A DNA stretch of 64,000 nucleotides from Halodesulfovibrio sp. MK-HDV (GCF_009914765.1 NZ_WYDS01000004.1:36029-100028), one strand, 5' to 3'. Positions 16,802 through 27,510 are shown, counted from the stretch's first letter. Numbers and translations: made by a program. Notes: generated by a model from the letters alone, not told the origin.

Positions 16802-17686
16802 GTGCTATTTTCTATTGAACAGCTAGAGGCTTTTGTGGCGGCAGTGGAGCATGGGTCGTTTTCAGCAGCAGCCAGATATTTAGGCAAAGCGCAGAGCAGG
16901 GTAAGTACGTCGGTTGCGAACTTGGAAATTGATCTAGGCGTGACTTTATTTGATCGTTCAGGAAAATTTCCTGTGCTGACCAGTGAAGGCGAACGGATGT
17001 TGAGCACCGTGCGGGCTGTGCTGTACCAGTGCAGAGTTGTCACAGATACAGCAGATCAGATTATTGAAAAGCCACAGGTTCTGCTTAGGCTGGCGGTAGA
17101 GGAGCTTGTTTCTTCTGAAGTCATCGGCGGCGTTCTGGCGGAATTTTCAAAAGAGTTCGACTATATTCAGGTAGAGGTGCTGTGGGCTGCTATTGGTGAC
17201 GTAAAAGAATTGGTCCTGAAAGATAGAGTGGATGTAGGTATTGCCATGCCTGCATCTGGCCTTCCGGACGAGGAGTGTTCATGGGAGCAGCTTGGCAGTG
17301 AAAAATTTTGGCCTATGGTCGGTTCAGTGCATCCCCTTGCAAGATTAACTTCTGTGACTGCCGATGACTTATGGGAGCACACGCAACTAGTTGCTTCGAG
17401 TAAAGATGGAGTGCGCGAAGCAGATTCAGGGTTGTTCAGTGAGAAAACATGGTTGTGTGAAGACAGCCAGTTGATGATAGATCTAGCCCGTCGCGGTGTG
17501 GGCTGGGCATGGCTTGCAGAATCGCAGACATTGCGGCTGCGTCAGCGAGAAGAAATGGTTTCGTTGCCCCTGACGTTTTTACAGGAAGGCTACAGCAATT
17601 CTTTTTATCTGTTGTGGAAAAAAGACTATCCGCTACGTCCTGCCGAAAAGTGGTTGGCAGCGCGATTGCAGAATGTGCTGACATAA
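16802..17686 (+). CDS. LysR-family transcriptional regulator
   Basis: The 294-residue regulator has an N-terminal winged helix (about 2-60; LFSIEQLEAFVAAVEHGSFS, AAARYLGKAQSRVSTSVANL) and a C-terminal periplasmic-binding-protein-like effector domain (about 88-290). It starts at GTG with a strong caggaggg site. It is divergent from the PACE efflux gene, with two palindromes in the shared intergenic region, so it is probably that pump's regulator. It resembles the other LysR protein of this window (37542-38435) around the DLEIDLGV-FDR segment, so the two belong to the same subfamily. Confidence 0.87.
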   Translation: MLFSIEQLEAFVAAVEHGSFSAAARYLGKAQSRVSTSVANLEIDLGVTLFDRSGKFPVLTSEGERMLSTVRAVLYQCRVVTDTADQIIEKPQVLLRLAVEELVSSEVIGGVLAEFSKEFDYIQVEVLWAAIGDVKELVLKDRVDVGIAMPASGLPDEECSWEQLGSEKFWPMVGSVHPLARLTSVTADDLWEHTQLVASSKDGVREADSGLFSEKTWLCEDSQLMIDLARRGVGWAWLAESQTLRLRQREEMVSLPLTFLQEGYSNSFYLLWKKDYPLRPAEKWLAARLQNVLT

Positions 17687-17735
17687 CGATATGTCATGTT
17701 TAGCATTCATTAGTTCAGTCCTTAAAGGTAGATAC

Positions 17736-17772
17736 AAAAAAAGGCGGACAACTTACTGAGTAAGTTGTCCGC
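17736..17772 (-). terminator. Intrinsic terminator of tRNA-Thr
   Basis: A perfect 12-bp stem, gcggacaactta / taagttgtccgc, with a 5-base loop is preceded by A7 on the plus strand. It follows the minus-strand tRNA after eight bases. Confidence 0.88.
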
Positions 17773-17779
17773 TAAAATA

Positions 17780-17855
<76 letters not shown>

Positions 17856-17931
17856 TTCTATAAGAGACCTTGACTGTGTCTAAGGTCAATAGTGCTGTAT
17901 TGTGAGCACGAGTAACGTGCTGCGAAGAGGG

Positions 17932-17960
17932 TGTTTATATGGAACGCATGTAGCCGTCAA
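17932..17960 (-). promoter_or_regulatory. Candidate sigma-70 promoter for tRNA-Thr
   Basis: On the minus strand TTGACG (17960-17955) is followed after 17 bases by TAAACA (17937-17932), about 77 bases upstream of the mature tRNA 5' end. The spacing is ideal; the leader is rather long. Confidence 0.45.
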
Positions 17961-17994
17961 CAAGAAAAAGTTTTTTTACTGTAAAAAACTCAAA

Positions 17995-20900
17995 CTAGGA
18001 CTCTTCCTGTGTTTTTTCGACTGAAGGTTCACTTTTAGCGTTTGTTTTTTTACCGACAAATTCGAGCCAACGTTGTAATTGATAGTAAAATCCTGGAACA
18101 AGTAGCGGGGCAAAGAGCGTTGCGGTGATCATACCGCACATTACGGCGATACCAAGAGAGTGTCTGCTTGCAGAACCCGGACCGGATGCTACCACCAAAG
18201 GTGAAACACCAAGTATAAAGGAGAACGCTGTCATAAGTACAGCGCGGAAACGTAGCTTTGAGGCGGAAAATGCTGCTTCTTTAGCTGTTTTGCCTTCTTT
18301 GTAGAGATCCATTGCAAATTCAACAATAAGAATAGATGTCTTGGCAGCCATACCAATTAGAAGAATTACCCCTACCTGCGCATAGATGTTGTTGCTCAGT
18401 TCATAAATAGGTGCCCAGTAGTGGATACCCGCGATTGCGCCAACAATTGCTAAAGGAACAGACCCCACAATGGCGATAGGCATAATCCAGCTTTCGTACT
18501 GCGCCACGAGGAACAGGTATACGAAAGTGAAGGAAAGAAGAAAAATGAGCGGTGCAAGGTTGCCTGCTTCAATCTCCTGAAGAGAAAGTGCTGTCCATTC
18601 AAATGTATAGCCGGGGGGAAGCTTTTGGGAAAGTTTTTCCATAGTTGCGATGGCATCACCGGAGCTATATCCGAGTGCCGCTCCGCCATTGATAGCTACA
18701 GTGCTATAGAGGTTGTAGTGGAATACCTGCGCAGGGCCGAGGATCGGGCTGATTGCGGCAACGGAACTGACCGGAACCATTTCATCTTTGCCGTTGCGTA
18801 CGTAGAAAAGTCTAAAGTCTTCAGGCGTGGCACGGAATTGTGCGTCAGACTGAATATTAACCTGATAGATTTGTCCTTCCTTCACAAAGTCATTCACATA
18901 TAAAGATCCGAACTGAGCTTGCAGTGTTGCGTAAATATCTCCAAGGGAAATTCCCAGAACCATCGCTTTGTTTCTGTCTACCTCAAGGAAATATTGAGGA
19001 ACATCTGTGCGGAAAGTGGTGTATGCCAGCTGTACTGCGGGATCTTGTGTTGCATCAAAGGCAAGTTGCTGAGCAACTTTGGCGATGTTTTCCGGCGGAC
19101 GACTTAATGTATCCTGAAGCTGATATGCGAACCCGTTAGTGGTACCGATCCCCGGAATAGCCGGCAACTCAAATGCCCTGAGTGATGCATCAGGGTATTT
19201 TCTGTATAGCTTGTTAGCTTCACGCATAATACTTCGTAGCGTTGCTCCGTCCGGCCTGCTGTCCCAATCTTTCAACATGACAATAATGAGGCCGGTGTTG
19301 GACAAGTTACCGGAAAGAAAACTACGACCGGAAACTGTAATTACTCGTTCTACGCCGCTCACTGTTTGGGTTATATCTGTAATTTCAGTCAAAACTCTCT
19401 GGGTTCTATTTAATGATGCAGCTTCAGGAAGTTGAGCATCAACAAAGAAGAACCCCTGATCTTCATTCGGAATAAATGCAGTTGGAGTATTGTTGTACAA
19501 ATAACCTGTGAATCCGAAGATAGCGACTATTGCCACAAGTATGAGAAAGCCTCTACGCAGGATGAACGTAATAACTGTTCCGTATCGTTCTGTTGACCAT
19601 TTAATGGCGCGATCAACTGGTCGTAGGAAAAAGATAGGCTCAAGCTGTCCTTCTTTAAGGATGAGTGAGCATAGTGCAGGGCTTAACGTAAGTGCATTTA
19701 CCGATGAAATAAGAACAGACACGGAAATTGTTACAGCAAATTGTCGATATAAGCCGCCGGTAATGCCCGGCATGAACATAACAGGAACGAATACAGCCAG
19801 CAGAACAAGTGTAGTTGCAATGATCGGGCTTGTTACTTCTGACATGGCGATGCGTGCCGCCTCTTTTGGCGGCAATTTCGAGTCTACCATATGCCGTTCT
19901 ACGTTTTCGATAACCACAATGGCATCGTCAACGACGACCCCGATGGCAAGCACAAGTCCAAATAGCGAGATGGTGTTAATGGAATATCCAAGGGCCTGCA
20001 TGACGGCAAAGGTGCCGATGAGGGATACCGGGATAGCTACTGTTGGAATAAATGTGGCGCGTACGTTTTGCAGGAAAAGGAAAACAACCAGAATAACAAG
20101 CAATACGGCTTGAAGAAGTGTGGTCACAACTTCATCAATGGAGCGGCGGATAAATATTGTTGTATCGTAAGGAATTAAGTAATCGACTCCGTTAGGAAAC
20201 TGTTTGGATAGAACTTCCATTCTTTTGTAAATATTATCTGCAATATCCAACGCATTGCCGTTACTTGTCTGATAAACAACAACAAATGCCTGCGGCTTAT
20301 TATTCAGATTTGCATATGAGTCATACGACTTGTCACCTAGTTCTGCGCGTCCGATATCTTTGACACGAACAATCGCTCCATTGGGCGATGTGCGAAGAAT
20401 GATGTTGTTAAATTCTTCTGCGGTAACTAATCGCCCCTGAGCCTGTACGGTGTATCTGAACTGTTGCTGCGGAACATTGGGACCGCCGCCAATACTACCG
20501 GCAGCAACAATAATGTTCTGTTGTTCCAGAGCATCTTGAACATCGGACGTGGTCATGCGGTACGATTCCATGAGCTTTGGATTAAGCCAAATACGCATGG
20601 AATATGGCGAACCGAAAATCTGTACGTCTGAAACGCCGTTAATTCGTTTAAGCGGGTCAACAATAAATTGTTTTGCGTAGTTGTTTAGAAACAGGCTGGA
20701 GTACGTGTTGTCCGGTGAAATAATGCTGACACCGAGCAGCATGGTTGTGGACTGTCTTTTAACAGTTACGCCCAGCCTTCGGACTTGTTCCGGAAGGTTA
20801 GCTAACGCCTGTGAAACTCGGTTTTGTACGTTTACCTGCGCAATATCCGGATCAGTTTTGGGGGCGAAGGTAATTGAAGTTGTAGATGTCCCTGTGGTGT

Positions 20901-21153
20901 CGGCGGTAGACGATATATAAATCATGTCTTCAACACCGTTGATATTGTCTTCGAGGGGTTTGATGACCGTACGTTCTAAAATTTCAGGACTCGCACCTGG
21001 GTAATTAGCCGTTACAGTAACAACTGGCGGTGTAATATCTGGATATTGAGCAACAGGGAGTACTATCAGCGCCAAAGAGCCCACAAGGGTAATGACGATG
21101 GCTATGACAATGGCGAACTTTGGCCGGTCAATAAAGAAATGACTGATTGTCAT
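17995..21153 (-). CDS. RND multidrug efflux permease (HAE1, AcrB/MexB-like)
   Basis: The 1052-residue inner-membrane pump matches AcrB in length and layout, with twelve membrane helices and two large periplasmic loops. The N-terminus MTISHFFIDRPKFAIVIAIV is typical. The proton-relay aspartate pair is in GLVLAIGVVVDDAIVVIENV near residue 400, and a C-terminal half helix carries GVILLIGMAAKTSILIVEFA with the relay lysine. The trimer extrudes amphiphilic drugs or solvents using H+. Its gene lies two bases after the adaptor gene, so the two are cotranscribed and coupled. No TolC-type outer-membrane gene is in the window. Confidence 0.95.
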   Translation of the reverse strand: MTISHFFIDRPKFAIVIAIVITLVGSLALIVLPVAQYPDITPPVVTVTANYPGASPEILERTVIKPLEDNINGVEDMIYISSTADTTGTSTTSITFAPKTDPDIAQVNVQNRVSQALANLPEQVRRLGVTVKRQSTTMLLGVSIISPDNTYSSLFLNNYAKQFIVDPLKRINGVSDVQIFGSPYSMRIWLNPKLMESYRMTTSDVQDALEQQNIIVAAGSIGGGPNVPQQQFRYTVQAQGRLVTAEEFNNIILRTSPNGAIVRVKDIGRAELGDKSYDSYANLNNKPQAFVVVYQTSNGNALDIADNIYKRMEVLSKQFPNGVDYLIPYDTTIFIRRSIDEVVTTLLQAVLLVILVVFLFLQNVRATFIPTVAIPVSLIGTFAVMQALGYSINTISLFGLVLAIGVVVDDAIVVIENVERHMVDSKLPPKEAARIAMSEVTSPIIATTLVLLAVFVPVMFMPGITGGLYRQFAVTISVSVLISSVNALTLSPALCSLILKEGQLEPIFFLRPVDRAIKWSTERYGTVITFILRRGFLILVAIVAIFGFTGYLYNNTPTAFIPNEDQGFFFVDAQLPEAASLNRTQRVLTEITDITQTVSGVERVITVSGRSFLSGNLSNTGLIIVMLKDWDSRPDGATLRSIMREANKLYRKYPDASLRAFELPAIPGIGTTNGFAYQLQDTLSRPPENIAKVAQQLAFDATQDPAVQLAYTTFRTDVPQYFLEVDRNKAMVLGISLGDIYATLQAQFGSLYVNDFVKEGQIYQVNIQSDAQFRATPEDFRLFYVRNGKDEMVPVSSVAAISPILGPAQVFHYNLYSTVAINGGAALGYSSGDAIATMEKLSQKLPPGYTFEWTALSLQEIEAGNLAPLIFLLSFTFVYLFLVAQYESWIMPIAIVGSVPLAIVGAIAGIHYWAPIYELSNNIYAQVGVILLIGMAAKTSILIVEFAMDLYKEGKTAKEAAFSASKLRFRAVLMTAFSFILGVSPLVVASGPGSASRHSLGIAVMCGMITATLFAPLLVPGFYYQLQRWLEFVGKKTNAKSEPSVEKTQEES

Positions 21154-21155
21154 AC

Positions 21156-22544
21156 TCAGCTCCCACTATTTGGCGTGGCAGATGGTGATGTTTTCTTGGA
21201 TGAATTGGTTGGTGGTAAAATCGTATTCGGTTTAGCCGGAGGTAACGGCTTTGCATTTGGATCGGCGTCAGATGACGTATTTTTTTTGTTCGGATCTGTT
21301 TCAGTCCAACGCGGGTTTTCAGGAGTACCTTTTTTTGAACCGGTTTTTTTAGGAACAATTTTCGTCGGACCGGAGCCGCTTTTTTCCTTTGCTGAATGTT
21401 TTGTAATAACACCTGTTTTGGGGTCAACATTAACAAGGTGTGGATCAACAGGTTTGCCCTGCTGAACTTTTTGTAATCCTTCTACAATAATACGTTCTCC
21501 GGCATGGAGCCCGCTTATTACAACCCACATTGCATCAAGGCGCATTCCCAGTTCAACTGTACGGGATGTTGCAACATTATCTTTATCCACAACGACAACG
21601 GTGTAACCGGATTGGTTTTGCTGCACGCTTGATTGCGGGATGACAGGCATAAGTTTTTTTTCAGCATCTTCTACAATAACAGATACATACATTCCGGAAA
21701 GAAGTAGACTGTCAGGGTTCGGAAAAACACAGCGCAAATCAATTGTGCCGGTATCTTTATCAATAAATGGCTGTGCGAAATCCAGCTTTCCTTCCAGAGG
21801 GTACGAAGTGCCGTTAGGAAGCTTGAGCATAAATTTTAATTTTGGTGATGATCCGTAACCCCATTTTTCACGGTATGTGACGACGTCTTTTTCATCCACA
21901 GTGAAATACACGTAGATTGGGTCAATGGAATAAATAGTCGCCAGTGTGCCGCTTGAAGGGGAAATCAGGTTGCCGACGGAGTACACAATTTTACTTATAC
22001 GGCCTTTGAACGGGGCAGTAATAGTGGTGTATCCAAGATTGATGGCAGCAGAATAGACCTGTGCTTTGGTTGCATCGACTTCCGCTGCGGCTTGTCGTTC
22101 TGTACTGGTGTATGCATCCAACTCAGATTTACTGATATTTTTTCCTGCATACAGCTCTGCGCCGCGTCGGAGATTTTGTTTTGCTTCAACAAGGGCTGCT
22201 TTTGCTTTTTCAACATTAGCCTTTGCCAGTTGAAGATCGGCTTCAAACGGTTTGGGGTCTATTTTGAAAAGTACCTGATCTTTTTCGACAATATCACCTT
22301 CTTTGAAACCCTGTGTTAACAAAAAGCCTTCCACGCGTGACTTAATCTGCACGATATCTTTTGAATCAACACGCCCCACGGCGTCCCATTTATTGGCGAC
22401 TGGATATTCTGAAACAGAAATAACATCCACACTCGGTGCAGGGCGTTGTTGCGGAGCGCCGTTATCGGAACAGGCTGCAAGTGTGAATACGCACATGCAA
22501 CATACCGCTAAGGATAATATTTTCTGATGGTAACAAACTGCCAT
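21156..22544 (-). CDS. RND periplasmic adaptor lipoprotein with long basic tail
   Basis: The 462-residue membrane-fusion protein has a lipobox FTLAAC with the modified Cys at residue 25. It then has a lipoyl half, an alpha-hairpin (LQLAKANVEKAKAALVEAKQ), a second lipoyl half, a beta-barrel and a membrane-proximal domain to about residue 385, as in AcrA/MexA. It links the RND pump to an outer-membrane channel. Unusually, about 75 further residues are low-complexity and rich in Lys, Pro, Ser, Thr and Asn. AcrA homologues usually end near 380-400 residues. The gene is first in the operon with the pump. Confidence 0.92.
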   Translation of the reverse strand: MAVCYHQKILSLAVCCMCVFTLAACSDNGAPQQRPAPSVDVISVSEYPVANKWDAVGRVDSKDIVQIKSRVEGFLLTQGFKEGDIVEKDQVLFKIDPKPFEADLQLAKANVEKAKAALVEAKQNLRRGAELYAGKNISKSELDAYTSTERQAAAEVDATKAQVYSAAINLGYTTITAPFKGRISKIVYSVGNLISPSSGTLATIYSIDPIYVYFTVDEKDVVTYREKWGYGSSPKLKFMLKLPNGTSYPLEGKLDFAQPFIDKDTGTIDLRCVFPNPDSLLLSGMYVSVIVEDAEKKLMPVIPQSSVQQNQSGYTVVVVDKDNVATSRTVELGMRLDAMWVVISGLHAGERIIVEGLQKVQQGKPVDPHLVNVDPKTGVITKHSAKEKSGSGPTKIVPKKTGSKKGTPENPRWTETDPNKKNTSSDADPNAKPLPPAKPNTILPPTNSSKKTSPSATPNSGS

Positions 22545-22912
22545 GCCGCCTCCGGATGATGTCTCAATACTTTTAAAGTCACTGATCTTCGGAATAAATG
22601 GAAAGCTGACGAGTTGAAGAAAATGTCAGACAGTGTGGCATGTTACCATAGTTTCTATACAAAGCTAAGAGAGAAGTGTGTTATATCCATGAGGCAAAAT
22701 AAAAAATACAGGGAACTAAGTTCGTTTCGAAGATTAATTGAAATATCAAATAGTTATTTAAAAACCTGTAGAGTTGACAATTGGGGATAACTGGTATGAA
22801 TTAGGGAGCGTTTTCCGTATCAAGGATATAATGCGCTTTTTTGGGTGCTCTTCACACTTTCTTGAGCCTTGAACTTGCGTGATCATTGTATATTGTTTTT
22901 GTGAGGTCTATT
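22545..22912. other. Intergenic region between RND operon and GT39 gene
   Basis: About 370 A+T-rich bases between divergent transcription units. They must hold both promoters. No palindrome resembling a TetR or MarR operator and no RNA gene was recognised. Confidence 0.35.
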
Positions 22913-24501
22913 TTGAATAACACGGCTATTTGGCAGCGACATCCATATCTTGTGGCTGCTGCGATTATTGTATGCACAACTTGTATTCGCATCGCGTTTT
23001 TATCGAGTAATCAGCTTGATCTTGTGTACGACGAAGCCCAGTATTGGGATTGGACTCGTCACATGCAGTTTTCTTACTACTCCAAAGGACCTCTGATTGC
23101 ATGGATCATTAAAGGTTGGACAACGCTTTTTGGTAACACACAGTTTGGTGTTCGTTTTGGCGCTGTTTTTAACTCCTTTTTGACTCAAGGTATTCTGTTG
23201 TACGGCATGGGACACATAATGAAGCGTCCGATTGCAGCCCTCTGGGCAGTAATTCTTGCCAATACAATTCCATTGTTCCTCGCTTCCGGCGTATTGATGA
23301 CAACAGACAGCCCTCTACTTGTGTGCTGGCTTACGTCTCTATTCGCAATCTACGCTGCCAGTGAAAATCCAGAACGAAAAGCACCGTATGTAATACTCTG
23401 TATTGCGGTGGCTCTTGGAATCCTTGCTAAATACATGATGCTTGCCATGGCGGGTGTTGTGTTCTTTTATTGTATCGGGCTGTGGCGCAGAAAGATGCTT
23501 AGTCCCGTGTTTGTAAAGCGTGCAGCCATTGCCATTGCTATTGGCACGGTTATCGGTTTCTTGCCGATTCTTATCTGGAATATGCAGAACGACTGGGTGG
23601 CTTCCGCCATGTTGCCAAGCTTGCAGGGGTTACCTCCACTGCTAGTGCAAAACCGTTTTTCCGTTTTGACCGCTTTCCTGAATATTTCGCCTCTCAGATC
23701 GGCTTAATAACCCCGTGGTGGTTCGCTTTCCTTATCTTTGGCGGTTGGACTGCTCTTAAACAGGGGTGGACGAAAAAAGGCGCCGAAGCTCTCGGAGATG
23801 ATAGCCGGGTGCGTCAGGCACTCTTGTTAAGTGTTGGTTTCTGGATGTTGTGGTGCTTCTTTATTTTCTGGAGTTTCCATACCCGCATCTATCCGAACTG
23901 GTCCGCAATGAGCTACGCAGCGGGCATTATGCTTGCGGCACTGGCTGCTGAGCAGGGACATGTTTGGGGCAAAACTGCACTGGTTATCCGCAGCAAACGC
24001 ATTCCGCTTCGTAAAATGGGCGTTATTATCGGGGTAGTGCTGTTTCTTGTGATGCATTCACTGGGAGAACTGCCGTTTAGAACCCGTTCTTTTAACCCTG
24101 CTATGCGTTTGATGGGTTGGACAGATATGTCCAGTAAGCTTCAGGAGCTTACTGATAATATGCCGGACCCTGATAAAGTTTTTTATTTTTCTGACCGCTA
24201 TGGTGTGACTGCAAACCTTTCATTCTACGCACCTAAGCAGCCGCAGGCGTTTTGCGCGGATTTCGGACGTCGAAAAGCACAATATGACCTGTGGGAGACC
24301 CCTGAAGCCAAAAAGGGCTGGGACGCAATATTTGTCCGTCATAAACCTATTGATCTTCAGCCACTTAAGAAGCTGTTTGAATCCGTCGAAGTTATGGAGT
24401 ATCAAACAACGCATACGAATGGCTACGGTCCCAAATATTATATTGCTATCCTAAAAAATTATAACGGCGAATGGCCAAAACGTGACAGCGGAAGTTATTA
24501 A
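22913..24501 (+). pseudogene. GT39/ArnT-like glycosyltransferase, frameshifted
   Basis: GT39 enzymes are polytopic inner-membrane transferases that use undecaprenyl- or dolichyl-linked sugars, for example L-Ara4N onto lipid A. The N-terminal part has the catalytic loop VYDEAQYWDWTRHMQFSYYS. As read, the frame breaks at NDWVAS near 23604, where the run reads ttccgcc. Adding one C restores ...SRHVAKLAG... and continues without a stop through FFRFDRFPEYFASQIGLITP to 24501, giving about 529 residues. The TTG start at 22913 follows gaggtc. It is either a recent pseudogene or a sequencing error. The cysteine-cluster gene overlaps its stop by one base. Confidence 0.8.
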
Positions 24502-25043
24502 TGACTGCATCTATCTCTACGAAAATTGATCCAACTGTTTGCGAACGTTGCGCAGAAAAATACGACACCTGTTGTCATGCAGACCCCCAAGATATCGAGC
24601 TTTGCTTCCCTTTGTCGGACGCAGAGTGGGCTAAAGTTAAAGCGGCAGCTCCTGACGTTTCAGGGGCAAATGACGTTATTAACACGCCTGAATTTATCAA
24701 GACATTAAAACGACTTTTTCCTCATGATGGATTAAAAATAGATACACAATTCCCTGCAAACGAGACTCATAGGGTTCTGCAATCCAATGAAAAGGGATAT
24801 TGTGTTTATCTGACAGAGCAGGGGTGTAGACTCCCGAGAGAAGCGCGCCCATGGTTCTGCCTGCTGTTTCCCTTCTGGGTACGCGGCAAAGAGTTGACTA
24901 TGTTCACGGCACAAGGGTGTCTTGTATGCCGTGAAACCGACACCGTAGAAGAATCGCTGGAACTGCTAGGAATGGACAAACCCCAGGTTAGGGAGTTGTT
25001 TGCATTACTGCGTTCAGCGTGGGGCTTCGATAAAGGCGAGTAG
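24501..25043 (+). CDS. YkgJ-family cysteine-cluster protein
   Basis: The 180-residue protein has an N-terminal C14ERC17AEKYDTC24C25 motif and further cysteines at YCVYL, GCRLP, FCLLF, GCLVC, typical of the YkgJ/CxxC-CC zinc- or iron-binding family of unknown function. The central GCRLPREARPWFCLLFPFWV is the characteristic second block. No membrane helix or signal is seen. Its ATG overlaps the GT39 stop codon (taATG), so the two are translationally coupled. The PBP1A gene follows after 26 bases, suggesting an envelope-related operon. Confidence 0.85.
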   Translation: MTASISTKIDPTVCERCAEKYDTCCHADPQDIELCFPLSDAEWAKVKAAAPDVSGANDVINTPEFIKTLKRLFPHDGLKIDTQFPANETHRVLQSNEKGYCVYLTEQGCRLPREARPWFCLLFPFWVRGKELTMFTAQGCLVCRETDTVEESLELLGMDKPQVRELFALLRSAWGFDKGE

Positions 25044-25069
25044 CCACCCTGCAAACGAGATTAAACTTT

Positions 25070-27496
25070 ATGAAAAAAATATTCCTGTATGCTTGTATCT
25101 GCGTTGCGCTTGTGGCGGCATTGGGTACTTTAGCTGCTTCCGGTTTATACTGGTGGGCATCTAAAGACTTACCAAGTTTTACCCGTATCAATGACTATCA
25201 GCCGCCATTGGTCACAACTGTATATGCTCGTGATGGGCAAGTGCTCGGGCACTTTTATCGGGAAAAACGTTTTCTGGTTTCTCACGAAAATATGCCGGAT
25301 CTCGTTAAACGAGCTTTCCTTGCTGCTGAAGATGATAGTTTTTACGACCATGATGGAGTTGACCCGAAAGCAATTTTCCGCGCGTTTATCAAAAACATGC
25401 GTGCTGGCTCTATCAGACAGGGTGGTTCCACAATCACTCAGCAGATTATCAAGCGACTGCTTCTTTCCTCTGAAAAAAGCTATGAGCGTAAAATTAAAGA
25501 AGCAATTCTCGCATTTCGTCTTGAGCGTTATCTGACGAAAGACGAGATTCTTACTATTTACTTAAACGAAATTTATCTTGGTGCTGGAGCTTACGGTGTA
25601 GAAGCCGCTGCCCGCACCTATTTTGGTAAACATGTTAATGAACTGACCATTGCGGAAGCCACAATCTTAGCAGGGCTTCCACAGGCACCTTCAAAATACA
25701 ACCCATTACGTGCTCCGGGGTCTGCTAAGGCTCGTCAGCGTTACGTGTTGGGTCGAATGCTTGATCTTAACTGGATTACTCAGGAACAGTACAACACCGC
25801 TATTACAACCCCACTTGTTTACAAAAGCATGGAAGATCCAAGCTGGAAACGTGGAGCATGGTATTTAGAGGAAGTACGCAGGAAGCTTATTAACTACCTG
25901 AGTGAAGATAACATGCGTAAGCTTGGTATCGAACTTCCTCGTTACGGTGAAGACGCTGTCTATGAAGCTGGCCTTCAAGTACATACAGCTGTTGATCTAG
26001 ACTATCAGGATGCTGCTGAAGTGGCTTTACGCTCTGGTTTGGAAGCATCTTCCAGACGCCGAGGCTGGCAGGGTCCTATTCAGTCGATTGAACCGGAAAT
26101 GGTAGAAGATTTCTTGCAGCAGCAGGAAGTTATTCCAGCAGTTCTGACAGATAAAAAATGGATTCAGGTGTTGGTCACCCGGGTTGAAAAATCCGGTGTG
26201 GATGTACGATTCGGCGAAATGAAAGGTCGTATCCCTGTATCAACCATGAATTGGTGTCGTAAGCCGAACCCAAGAGTGGCGACCGATCACGTTCCATCTA
26301 TTAAAGATGCACGAAGAGTTCTGAAAGTCGGAGATGTTGTCTGGGCTTCTATTGCAGTGCCTGACCGTCTTAAAGACACTTGGGAACCACGTTTGCTGAC
26401 AGAACAAGACGTTGTGCCGTTGGCTTTGGAACAGCATCCTAATATACAGGGTGCGGTTGTTTCAATGGACCCACGCACAGGTGATGTGCTTGCATTGGTT
26501 GGCGGTTATTCTTTTACAGAAAGCCAGTTTAACCGTGCCACACAGGCAAAACGTCAGCCTGGTTCTGCATTTAAACCGATTGTATATTCCACTGCGATAG
26601 ATAATGGGTACACCCCTGCCTCCATCGTGCTGGATGCACCGATTGTATATACAGATCAGTCGACTTCCAAAGTATGGCGTCCTCAAAACTTTGAAGGTAT
26701 TTTCTACGGACCGACCTTGCTGCGTACTGCACTTGTTAAGTCCCGTAACCTCTGTACTATCCGCGTTGCAAAATCACTCGGTATTCCAAAGGTTGTAGAA
26801 CGTGCTAAAGCTATGGGGCTTGAAGGGCCGTTCCCGTATGACCTCTCTGTGTCGCTTGGTTCCGTTGCGGTTTCACCGATCAACTTAACCGAGGCATACA
26901 CAACCTTTGCCAATGGTGGCCAATGGTCAAAAGGACGTCTCATTAAATCTGTAAAAGATGCATGGGGTGATGATATCATCTCCATTGAGACTCAGCGCAC
27001 TCAGGGCATGGACCCTGAAACATCCTACATAATGTCTACCTTGCTTAAGGAAGTTGTACAGGATGGTACTGGCTGGCGTCTTAAAGTCCTCAAGCGTCCT
27101 ATCGGCGGCAAAACAGGTACAACAAACGATGAAAAAGATGCATGGTTTGTCGGGGTGACTCCTTACCTCGTAACAACCGCATACGTTGGCTTTGACCAGT
27201 TAGCCCCTATGGGTAAATGGGAAACAGGCTCTCGTGCTGCATCTCCTGTTGTACGTGACTATCTGCAAAAAGTTATTAATGACTTCCCTGAGGAAGATTT
27301 TGAAATGCCTGCAGGGGTTATTCAGGTTCGGATTGATGCCGGTTCCGGCAGAGTTGCCAGTGCATATAGTGGTAAAAGCTACTTCCTGCCGTTTAAGCAG
27401 GGAACACAGCCGACCATTATGCAAGGTCAGCGCCTGACCCGTGAACAACGGGACCCTGTTGAAAGTGGTGAAGATTTGCTTAAGCAGATGTTCTAA
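25070..27496 (+). CDS. mrcA: Class A penicillin-binding protein 1A
   Basis: This 808-residue bifunctional peptidoglycan synthase has an N-terminal membrane anchor (about 5-27). The GT51 glycosyltransferase domain has AAEDDSFYDHDGVDP with catalytic Glu at 87, followed by RQGGSTITQQIIKRL and YLNEIYLGAGAYGVEAAA. The transpeptidase domain has the serine motif in RQPGSAFKP (about residue 500), then KSRN, and KTGTT at 681-685. It polymerises and cross-links glycan strands on the periplasmic side. Length is typical of Gram-negative PBP1A. It is last in a three-gene run with the GT39 and YkgJ-type genes and is closed by a strong terminator. Confidence 0.95.
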   Translation: MKKIFLYACICVALVAALGTLAASGLYWWASKDLPSFTRINDYQPPLVTTVYARDGQVLGHFYREKRFLVSHENMPDLVKRAFLAAEDDSFYDHDGVDPKAIFRAFIKNMRAGSIRQGGSTITQQIIKRLLLSSEKSYERKIKEAILAFRLERYLTKDEILTIYLNEIYLGAGAYGVEAAARTYFGKHVNELTIAEATILAGLPQAPSKYNPLRAPGSAKARQRYVLGRMLDLNWITQEQYNTAITTPLVYKSMEDPSWKRGAWYLEEVRRKLINYLSEDNMRKLGIELPRYGEDAVYEAGLQVHTAVDLDYQDAAEVALRSGLEASSRRRGWQGPIQSIEPEMVEDFLQQQEVIPAVLTDKKWIQVLVTRVEKSGVDVRFGEMKGRIPVSTMNWCRKPNPRVATDHVPSIKDARRVLKVGDVVWASIAVPDRLKDTWEPRLLTEQDVVPLALEQHPNIQGAVVSMDPRTGDVLALVGGYSFTESQFNRATQAKRQPGSAFKPIVYSTAIDNGYTPASIVLDAPIVYTDQSTSKVWRPQNFEGIFYGPTLLRTALVKSRNLCTIRVAKSLGIPKVVERAKAMGLEGPFPYDLSVSLGSVAVSPINLTEAYTTFANGGQWSKGRLIKSVKDAWGDDIISIETQRTQGMDPETSYIMSTLLKEVVQDGTGWRLKVLKRPIGGKTGTTNDEKDAWFVGVTPYLVTTAYVGFDQLAPMGKWETGSRAASPVVRDYLQKVINDFPEEDFEMPAGVIQVRIDAGSGRVASAYSGKSYFLPFKQGTQPTIMQGQRLTREQRDPVESGEDLLKQMF

Positions 27497-27510
27497 AAAA
27501 CGTCATATAG

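Noticed and set aside
19508-20113. 201-codon plus-strand frame inside the RND pump gene
   Set aside because: Antisense shadow of a fully conserved RND permease.
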